A DNA stretch of 64,000 nucleotides. Source: Fulvitalea axinellae (lineage in GTDB: Bacteria; Bacteroidota; Bacteroidia; Cytophagales; Cyclobacteriaceae). Within the stretch, counting starts at the first letter, position 1. The number at the start of each line of letters is the position of its first letter. The translations under genes and the position numbers were made by a program. The notes under the pieces were generated by a model. That model worked only from the letters and a program-made list of their open reading frames with translations, had not been told where the DNA came from and did not search any database. Below are positions 1 to 6,390 of the stretch, in pieces. The stretch is from positions 2,522,010-2,586,009 of the forward strand of contig NZ_AP025314.1 of the NCBI RefSeq assembly GCF_036492835.1, read 5' to 3'.

Positions 1-696
1 CACGGAAGTCGGATGAAAATAGGCGACTTTCAGCTTATGGGGCGCAAACAATCGCCTGGCGTTTACGAATCTTCCGCCATGCAACCCTATTAACGCGTTT
101 TCCTTGATGCGGATATAAAAAGGGATCCCGTGTTCCAGCAGGAATTCCCACCATTCTTCGCCGATAAATTCCCGGTCAGCGGTAATGCGTTCGATCATAT
201 CCGCACCGAACCATTCGATAAACTTCCCGAGAAGACCTTTTCGTTCGGCCGTGCTCGAATTCCCCTTCTTGTCCCCAAGCACTTTCCATATCAACGGAAT
301 ACCCACGCCTTTGTATACAACGCAGAGAAACAGCAAGTTGATGTTCCTTTTCCCGAACTTCCAGTTGGTCCGGTCAATGGCGATCCGGTATTTCCCTTTG
401 ACGGGAATCATCCTGATGATAAGCCGGGAAAAGCCCTCTTCCGGAAATTCGAATTTGGCAAAGAAACGCTGAATCCTCCTCATGTTGGACGTCACCGTAG
501 CTCCCGAATCGTATCCTTCCGAAAGGTGTCTGAAACCAACCTTTTGGACTTTGATCAACGAGGTTATCAGGTAACAAAGCAGTTTTAGTCGGGCCTTATT
601 CAGTTTCTTTAACTCGGGTTCACTGGTAATTAAGGTCTGTAGTTTTGTATATTCGAACTGGCTTTCCAATCGTTTTGCGGGTTTAAGTTTGGTCAC
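1..696 (-). mobile_element. IS4-type transposase, 5' part (cut by window edge)
   Basis: The minus strand is open for 232 codons from a GTG at 696 to base 1, with an in-frame TGA directly before the GTG, so this start is forced unless a non-canonical one is used. The protein shows IS4-family DDE hallmarks: IAIDRTNWKFG with the first catalytic Asp at about residue 108, then GNSSTAER, then TADREFIG with the second Asp at about 174. The third acidic residue and the C-terminus lie outside the window. Bases 697-752 should hold the element's end, next to the stop of the neighbouring hydrolase gene, but the inverted repeat cannot be confirmed with one end only. No frameshift is seen in the visible part, so it may be intact. 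Confidence 0.85.
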
Positions 697-752
697 TCAA
701 AATTACGCAATGATTCGGAAAGCCATTTTTTGTCATGTACTGTGAACTCAAG

Positions 753-1925
753 TTACATTGCATTATCTATCGCTCCGAACCAAGCGAAGGTCTCTTCGGC
801 CATATCGAATACCGCTTCTCCATGCGTGAGCGGTTTGGTGAAATTTAGGCTTAAATTTCTGGCGCCGTTAAGCTTCATCGTTTCGTAAGTGCTAACGGAA
901 TCTGTATAGGGAATGGTTTGGTCCGCTTTGCTGTGGTATAGTTTTACTGGTGTTAACGGAAGCCAATCGTGTAAGCTGTTTTGGACAAACGAATGTGAAA
1001 AATCGGCTAATTTTGGGTTTTTAAGCAGAGTGAGAAAGTCGTTGTGAAATAGCCTGTCAAACCGTGTGTGAAGCAATTCGTTCGCTTGGTCTATTGACCT
1101 TTGGCCATTAAAGGCCTTATGTACCAAATTGGAGTAAGGAGCTTTGAATATTTGTTCGAAACTGTGATTCCATTCGTACATGTGTTTGTAAGCATAGAGC
1201 ATATAGGCGATAAGGCTCGGATTGCTGTGCCCGTGTTTGTCAAATATCAATGACATTGTTTCCGGGATGTTATAGGCTCCGGCTCCAGCGGCGACGGCCT
1301 TCAGCTTTAGTCCTTGGATGGGACGGTGTTCCAAGGCTCTTTGGGTCGCCAAAGCCGAATATCCGCCCTCGGAATACCCCATTATGTAAAGGTCTTTTTT
1401 GAAATGGAATTGTTGGCTGTTAAGGAACCCCAAGCCCGCTTTGATCATGTCGATAACAGTGGACGCTGCGTGTTCGTGATTATGATAAGGGCTGATAAGG
1501 TGTTTGGAACTTCCGAAGCCGAGCATGTCGGGTATAAACGTGATGTAGCCGGCGGCGGCGTAGAGTTCAAGGCCGTAAAAGGGACGAACTTCGCTTGGAG
1601 CTAGTTTGTGTGCGAGGATTGTGCTTCGTAAAGCGCAGATTATTGCCGAAGGGGTTTGTTTTTCGGGTATGCAGACCAACCCTGACGCGGTGACTTTGTG
1701 TCCTTTATAAGTGGTTGGGTATTCCAGTCGGTAGATCCTGATTCCGTTGCCGACGAATTTTTTAAGCCGGCGCATTGAGCTGAGGTTCAGTAGGAGTTTT
1801 AGTCCTGTTCTGGAGTATCGGGCCTTTATCGTGGCCCTATGGCCAATATCACCCGAAAGCGAATTGGAAAGGGAAGTGTCTTGTGTGTAGGAGGGCGCCA
1901 GAAGGCGGTGTAGAATTTTTATCAT
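753..1925 (-). CDS. alpha/beta hydrolase, secretory-lipase-like
   Basis: A 390-residue alpha/beta-hydrolase. The nucleophile elbow is GYSEGG with Ser at about 185; a likely acidic residue is in HSKADQTIPY and the likely catalytic His in LTHGEAV near the C-terminus. The order and spacing fit the secretory lipase (LIP) and related esterase families, so ester hydrolysis is probable; the substrate is unknown. There is no convincing signal peptide, and residues 1-50 are basic and unlike the core. The gene stops about 55 bp from the transposase start, so an insertion has landed directly behind it. It could also be a prolyl-peptidase-like hydrolase; the fold is much more certain than the substrate. 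Confidence 0.75.
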   Translation of the reverse strand: MIKILHRLLAPSYTQDTSLSNSLSGDIGHRATIKARYSRTGLKLLLNLSSMRRLKKFVGNGIRIYRLEYPTTYKGHKVTASGLVCIPEKQTPSAIICALRSTILAHKLAPSEVRPFYGLELYAAAGYITFIPDMLGFGSSKHLISPYHNHEHAASTVIDMIKAGLGFLNSQQFHFKKDLYIMGYSEGGYSALATQRALEHRPIQGLKLKAVAAGAGAYNIPETMSLIFDKHGHSNPSLIAYMLYAYKHMYEWNHSFEQIFKAPYSNLVHKAFNGQRSIDQANELLHTRFDRLFHNDFLTLLKNPKLADFSHSFVQNSLHDWLPLTPVKLYHSKADQTIPYTDSVSTYETMKLNGARNLSLNFTKPLTHGEAVFDMAEETFAWFGAIDNAM

Positions 1926-2002
1926 AGCCTTTTACAGGCACAACTTTATAAAAAGTAAAGATGTTCGCTGAAATTAGGCTGAATGGGAAGGAATATTGCT
2001 AA

Positions 2003-2236
2003 TCAAAAGAAGATTGGCAATATCCCTTTGCTCGAAAGAAGCTTGCGGATATTTAGGCTTCCAGCATGCTCGCTAAGCATTTGTTTTGGCGAAATGCTGA
2101 TTTCGGTAGGCTTCTCGATCTTGGTCTTTACAGGGGAACTGGTGGCGCTCATACTGGGAAATTGCAGTGCGATGACCGCAACGGCGGTGACCAGGCCTAA
2201 AAGTGTTAATTGGGTTTTTGAACGTGTGATCTTCAT
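2003..2236 (-). CDS. small exported protein of unknown function
   Basis: A 77-residue ORF read from the ATG at 2236. The ATG at 2272 gives a longer form, but it would put 12 extra residues before a typical signal sequence. The N-terminus is basic (MKITRSKTQ), followed by a hydrophobic stretch (LTLLGLVTAVAVIAL) and a Ser/Thr/Pro-rich region, which suggests export. The last codons lie inside an inverted repeat (1991-2025) that could end the transcript. I do not recognise the family. The signal-like N-terminus is the main reason for thinking it real. Confidence 0.45.
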   Translation of the reverse strand: MKITRSKTQLTLLGLVTAVAVIALQFPSMSATSSPVKTKIEKPTEISISPKQMLSEHAGSLNIRKLLSSKGILPIFF

Positions 2237-2750
2237 GGCAAATGATGTTTGTGACACTAAAGGATATCCCATTCACGTGCCAATATATTTAACTGGTTGA
2301 TTTTTAGGTGATTAGTGTTTTTCTTGAGAGTAAAAGTGTCCGATTATAGTACACTTTTTCATAATTGTTTTGTTCGTTTTCGCAACAGTTTCGCCCTTTT
2401 GGTAACCTCTGTACTCGTGTGAATGATGAGTTTTCTCGTTTAAACGGTTAAAAAGAGGGATAAAGTGCGATAGGGTGTGGGCGAAAAGATTTTTCTCAAT
2501 AATAATGTGTTATAGATTGGTGCGATTTGGTGTAAAGGACGTTAAAAAGTTTGGTGGGAAAGTTAAATACAGAGATATTTAAATGAAGCTCTGGATGAAA
2601 CAAATTGTGAAACGGATCTGATCAATATCCGTAATCTGAAATAGGTGTATTATGCAATGGATTAAAGGTACGTTCACTTTTGAGCGAGTAAAAACGTCGT
2701 AATGGCGATTCATTAAAGAGACTTTTTTTTCGGGGATAAATTTTGGACAA
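2237..2750. other. intergenic region before the MbnP-like gene
   Basis: About 510 bases, AT-rich with many stops in all frames. I see no RNA gene, no convincing promoter match and no repeat. It separates the minus-strand small exported protein from the plus-strand MbnP/MbnH pair and should carry the promoters of both. Confidence 0.5.
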
Positions 2751-3518
2751 ATGAAGGTAAAAAGATTGCTGTTCGCATACTTATTTTTTGTTTTCGCCGG
2801 TTTGTTGGCGGGGTTAGGAGCATGTTCGTCTTCAGATGAGGACGCTAACGAAGGGTTGAGTGTGAAATTTTCACACAAAGCCAACGGAAGGCAACTCAAA
2901 AAAGGAAGCATGGAGTATGAAAACAAGAAGGGGGAGGCTTTTGAGGTGGAAAACCTGAAATATTATGTTTCTGATTTCTCGTTTACCACCTCGTCGGGAA
3001 ATGTGAGTAATTTAGATACTGTGCTTTATATTGATATAAACAAGGCGGAAACGTTAAAAGCCAGATCCTTTCCGCAGGTTCAGTTGAATGATCCTGTGAC
3101 CAAGGTGGCGTTTACTTTCGGATTAGATGACGAGCGAAATACCGAAAATGGTTTGGGCAGACCTTTTAACAGCGATGACCAGAAAATGATTTGGCCTATG
3201 CCCATGGGGGGAGGTTATCATTATATGAAGATAGAAGGGCGTTACAAAAGTTCTGACGGTCAGAATAAACCTTATAATACCCACACGGGAAGGTTGAAAA
3301 AAGATGATACCCTGACTTCCCATTTTTTTAGGGTGAATTTGGAAATGCCAAAAGGGGGGGGCGATTTGGAATTGGTGATGAATGTGGAGAAATGGTACGA
3401 GTCACCAAATCTATATTCGTTTGATTATTTTGGAAAAGCTATCATGAATAATCTTGAGGCGCAACGTTTTCTTAAGGAAAACGGCCACGATGTTTTTGAG
3501 TTGAAAATAGCCGAATAA
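2751..3518 (+). CDS. MbnP-family lipoprotein (copper-protein-like)
   Basis: A 255-residue lipoprotein with lipobox Cys at about 25 (GLGAC), so probably anchored in an envelope membrane. The body matches the MbnP family: an early FSHKANGRQL segment, LKYYVSDFSF, a GLDD region, and the diagnostic MIWPMPMGGGYHYMKIEG stretch with Trp at about 148. In methanotroph MbnP, a copper-binding periplasmic protein, one Trp is oxidised to kynurenine by the di-heme partner MbnH. The next gene encodes exactly such a di-heme protein with no intergenic gap, so the two form one unit. Whether Trp148 is the modified residue is inference from position in the conserved block. Copper binding is likewise inferred. Confidence 0.8.
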   Translation: MKVKRLLFAYLFFVFAGLLAGLGACSSSDEDANEGLSVKFSHKANGRQLKKGSMEYENKKGEAFEVENLKYYVSDFSFTTSSGNVSNLDTVLYIDINKAETLKARSFPQVQLNDPVTKVAFTFGLDDERNTENGLGRPFNSDDQKMIWPMPMGGGYHYMKIEGRYKSSDGQNKPYNTHTGRLKKDDTLTSHFFRVNLEMPKGGGDLELVMNVEKWYESPNLYSFDYFGKAIMNNLEAQRFLKENGHDVFELKIAE

Positions 3519-3521
3519 TTG

Positions 3522-4517
3522 ATGAAAAAGATGAGACGAAATATTTCAGTATCACTTCTGGGTCTTTTTCTGATGTGTCTTTCCGCTTGCGAAAGCGAAA
3601 ACAACAACAGCGAATTGACACCTTTTGAGCCAAACTTACCTGGGAATTTCCCGCAGGAGTTTGTGGTTCCCGATTTTAATCCGATAACGGAACAAAGCGT
3701 CCAATTGGGTAAAATGCTATATGCGGATACCGATTTGGACGGAACGGGAGAAGGACGTTCGTGTGCCGGTTGCCACCATGCCGACAAGGCTTTTACATCT
3801 GTGCAGGAAGGGCCCCTGAACGTTATGTCGCATATGAATCTGGCTTGGCAGGATGTGTTCCTTTGGCAGGGACAGGTAGAGGGAACGCTAGAGGATGTTA
3901 TGCTGTTTGAGGTGAAGGATTTTTTCAAGGCTGACCCTGGGAGAATTACGGGAAAGGAGAAGTATAAAAAGTTGCTTGCCGAGGTTTACGGGGATTCCCA
4001 GATAACGGAAAAACACTTGGCATATGCCATAGCCAACTATGTTAGGACATTGACCTCGTCTGATTCGAAATTTGATAAAATAATGCGTAAAGAGCCTGGG
4101 TACGCTTTTACGTCGTCGGAAGCCAACGGCTGGGCGTTGTTCAATTCCGAAGAAGGGGATTGCTTTCACTGTCACGGCTCGTTTTTGTTTATGGACAATG
4201 ATTTCCATAATACTGGACTGGACGACGAATGGTTAGGGCTGGACCAAGGCCGTTTTCTGGTTACAGGAAACGCTTCGGATATGGGTAAATTCAAGACGCC
4301 GACTTTGAGAAATATCGAGCTGACGGCCCCTTATATGCATGACGGAAGATTCGCTACATTGGAAGAGGTTGTTGAGTTTTATAGTTCGGGCGTGAAGTTT
4401 ACGGAAATGACCGACCCGATGATGAGCCATGAAGGGGGAATTTCCCTTACGGAACAAGAGAAAAAAGATTTGGTGGCTTTCCTAAAAACATTGACGGATG
4501 AGTCGTTAAAAGAATAA
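3522..4517 (+). CDS. di-heme cytochrome c peroxidase/MauG family, MbnH-like
   Basis: A 331-residue lipoprotein (lipobox LSAC, Cys at about 23). I take the ATG at 3522 over the TTG at 3519, which touches the previous stop. Two c-type heme motifs are present, CAGCH at about 81-85 and CFHCH at about 214-218, with a PTLRNIELTAPYMHDGRF block typical of the CCP/MauG superfamily. Relatives include bacterial cytochrome c peroxidases, MauG and MbnH. Location directly behind an MbnP-like lipoprotein favours MbnH, which oxidises a Trp of its partner. Both proteins look lipid-anchored, so they could meet on the same envelope face. Plain peroxidase activity cannot be excluded. Confidence 0.85.
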   Translation: MKKMRRNISVSLLGLFLMCLSACESENNNSELTPFEPNLPGNFPQEFVVPDFNPITEQSVQLGKMLYADTDLDGTGEGRSCAGCHHADKAFTSVQEGPLNVMSHMNLAWQDVFLWQGQVEGTLEDVMLFEVKDFFKADPGRITGKEKYKKLLAEVYGDSQITEKHLAYAIANYVRTLTSSDSKFDKIMRKEPGYAFTSSEANGWALFNSEEGDCFHCHGSFLFMDNDFHNTGLDDEWLGLDQGRFLVTGNASDMGKFKTPTLRNIELTAPYMHDGRFATLEEVVEFYSSGVKFTEMTDPMMSHEGGISLTEQEKKDLVAFLKTLTDESLKE

Positions 4518-4674
4518 AAAAAGCGAAAAGTTTCTTGGTTTTTACAAAAAAAGTTACTCAAGATTGAAACCTTACACTTATCGCTTTGCGTCTTAAGTCT
4601 ATAGGACACATTTTGTGCTATAAGGAAAATGCTTGTGCCTAAAGCATGGACATTAACAATCAAACGATAAATTT

Positions 4675-4914
4675 ATGACAGTAAGGTTCAACAAAGATTA
4701 TTTCAGCGGAATGCCTGACCGGGAAGAGGCCAGGGTTCCCAATGGTTGGGGAAAGCAAAGATACGGTGGCTGTTACCGGAAAGTGAAGTACGACCGGCAG
4801 ATCGATTTCAACAATAAGAAGAAAAAGAGATCGTTCATCCGTGACTTCGTCATAAACAATATTTCGGGTAACTTTTTAAATCATCAGAAAAAACGCCAAC
4901 CGTTCTATGGCTGA
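4675..4914 (+). CDS. small basic protein, unknown
   Basis: A 79-residue ORF starting with ATG at 4675 in an AT-rich leader. The product is rich in Lys and Arg (a KKKKRS cluster in the middle, QKKRQ near the end) with several Gly and aromatic residues and no hydrophobic segment, so a soluble, possibly nucleic-acid-binding protein. It is followed by a strong stem-loop at 4941 and sits alone between the MbnH-like gene and a convergent gene. I do not recognise a family; existence is supported only by length, composition and the terminator-like hairpin. Confidence 0.4.
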   Translation: MTVRFNKDYFSGMPDREEARVPNGWGKQRYGGCYRKVKYDRQIDFNNKKKKRSFIRDFVINNISGNFLNHQKKRQPFYG

Positions 4915-4940
4915 CCACGCATTTTTTAGGGACCTTAGTG

Positions 4941-4976
4941 GCAAAAGCTCATGAGGCAGGCTTCATGAGCTTTTGC
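4941..4976. terminator. bidirectional stem-loop
   Basis: A perfect 14-bp stem (GCAAAAGCTCATGA and its complement) around an 8-base loop lies between two convergent genes. T-tracts after the stem are short, so it could be a terminator or an mRNA 3'-end stabiliser for both sides. Confidence 0.65.
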
Positions 4977-4989
4977 GTGAAAGGGTCAA

Positions 4990-5598
4990 TCAATCCTCTT
5001 CCAGTTTTTCCAGTATCGACGCCATCTCGTCGAAGTCTTTGTAACCGGGCTTAATCTCGTCGCCTCCTTTGATAGAGATTCCCACAACGCAATTTCCAGC
5101 CAACAGGCTTTCGACGTTTTTCTCCGACACGCCGTCACCCAACAATACTTTAATGCCTTCCGGAATTTCCGAGAAATCGGGTAATGTTGCGCATTCGTCG
5201 CCAGAGCTTTCGATAAGTACGTAATCGGCGTATTCGGCTACGGAGTCGAGAATCTCTTCCGTTTGCCTTGGGTCCGTAGTGCTACGGTCGAGGCGGAAGA
5301 TTAGGGTTTTGCCCGTTTCCGACAGTTCTTGGGCTTGTTCCGCTTGGTTGAACTGGATAGCGTCCACGTTGAAGTCTTTGAGCGTAGCCGAAATATCCTC
5401 GGCAGTGGCGGCGTTAAATTCGCCCACCAACTTGACTCCCGCCACCCAATCGGTGATTTCCTTGAATTCTTTGGGCGTAAGGCTTCCCGAACTTCCCTGT
5501 TCAATATTGAAACCGATCCATTCCACCATCATACCCGAGCAATACCGGGCGTCGCTGAGGTTGTTCACCCCGCTTACTTTCACGAGAGTTTTTAGCAT
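4990..5598 (-). CDS. degenerate TrpF-like (phosphoribosylanthranilate isomerase fold) protein
   Basis: About 202 residues from ATG 5598; an upstream ATG at 5643 gives a longer N-terminus that adds nothing TrpF-like. The start LKTLVKVSGVNNLSDA and the end GISIKGGDEIKPGYKDFDE follow the TrpF pattern (KICGIT... and G(I)KPG-KD). The catalytic Cys of KICG is Ser here, the position of the catalytic Asp (LLD motif) appears as LIES, and the SPR and GGTG phosphate-binding motifs are missing. No trp genes lie nearby; the gene is divergent from a thioredoxin. It is therefore unlikely to be a normal isomerase. It could be a repurposed TIM-barrel protein. Fold assignment is fairly good, function unknown. 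Confidence 0.65.
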   Translation of the reverse strand: MLKTLVKVSGVNNLSDARYCSGMMVEWIGFNIEQGSSGSLTPKEFKEITDWVAGVKLVGEFNAATAEDISATLKDFNVDAIQFNQAEQAQELSETGKTLIFRLDRSTTDPRQTEEILDSVAEYADYVLIESSGDECATLPDFSEIPEGIKVLLGDGVSEKNVESLLAGNCVVGISIKGGDEIKPGYKDFDEMASILEKLEED

Positions 5599-5727
5599 AT
5601 TATTAGAAATTCTTATCTCTTGATCGAAAAATAAAATGCCCAAAGGGCGGTATCCTTTGTTTAGTATTTAGCGTACTTTAAGCTGTTGAACTAAATAAGA
5701 AACGAACTAAACCAAAATTAATACAGA

Positions 5728-6042
5728 ATGGCTGTTATCACAATTACCGACGCTGATTTCAAAGAAACGATTGAGGGAAATGACAAAGTGATCGTGAAAT
5801 TTTTTGCGGGCTGGTGCGGAAGTTGTCGCTTATTGAAACCGAAGTTTAAGCGTCTTTCGGAAGATGAGCGCTTTCAAGGCGTTGTTTTTGCCGAAGTGGA
5901 CGCCGAGAAAAACCCTGAGGCTCGTCGTGCGGTAGGGGTGACCAATCTGCCTTTTATAGCGACTTTTAACTCCGGAAAAACGATCGCCGCCGAAGCTACA
6001 AGTAAAGAAGAGCGCTTGGTGGAGTTGTTAGGTGAAATTTAA
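5728..6042 (+). CDS. thioredoxin-family protein
   Basis: A 104-residue single-domain thioredoxin. The active site is WCGSC (Cys 30 and 33, with Ser in place of the usual Pro), and the cis-Pro loop is TNLPF (Pro 75). There is no signal peptide, so it should act in the cytoplasm as a disulfide reductase or redox partner. The C-terminal helix is present, so the domain is complete. The CGSC variant changes redox potential relative to CGPC in known thioredoxins. It is followed 19 bp later by a small DUF6952-like gene, a pairing I recall from other Bacteroidota. Confidence 0.85.
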   Translation: MAVITITDADFKETIEGNDKVIVKFFAGWCGSCRLLKPKFKRLSEDERFQGVVFAEVDAEKNPEARRAVGVTNLPFIATFNSGKTIAAEATSKEERLVELLGEI

Positions 6043-6061
6043 ATCCTGAATATGCCGGTCT

Positions 6062-6304
6062 ATGAAAATACCAGCGATAAAAAAATTGGTCGAAAGCTAT
6101 ACCGAGGCGCAACTCAATGATGCGGCGGAAGCTTTGGAAAACGAATCGACTCCCAATATAGAAGTTCCTGGAGATGACGAAGGCGAGCAGTTGACACACG
6201 CTTTGGCGGCGGCTTGGATTCTCGAAAGAATGAGGGACGGAAAAGTGGAGTTTAAAGTGGCACTGAGGGAATATACGGGAATGGTAAGAGGGTCAATCAG
6301 CTGA
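6062..6304 (+). CDS. DUF6952-like small protein
   Basis: An 80-residue acidic helical protein, MKIPAIKKLVESY at the start and YTGMVRGSIS at the end. Short proteins of this build (start M-K-x-P-x-I-K, end with a V-x-GSI motif) follow thioredoxin genes in many Bacteroidota, and I place it with DUF6952 on that resemblance. No catalytic motif is visible. It is likely co-transcribed with the thioredoxin upstream and shares the terminator that follows. Function unknown. Confidence 0.6.
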   Translation: MKIPAIKKLVESYTEAQLNDAAEALENESTPNIEVPGDDEGEQLTHALAAAWILERMRDGKVEFKVALREYTGMVRGSIS

Positions 6305-6325
6305 TTTTCCCCTTCTTCAAAATAC

Positions 6326-6363
6326 AAAGGGCGTTACGGAGAGAACCCGCAACGCCCTTTTGC
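6326..6363. terminator. bidirectional terminator
   Basis: Inverted repeat AAAGGGCGTT / AACGCCCTTT with a 15-base loop and short T-run, between the convergent DUF6952-like and GH3 genes. Confidence 0.7.
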
Positions 6364-6390
6364 TATTATGGAAGTTTGAATTCGATCCGA

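Noticed and set aside
1314..1604. Plus-strand frame within the hydrolase gene
   Set aside because: Reverse-frame shadow without any domain feature.
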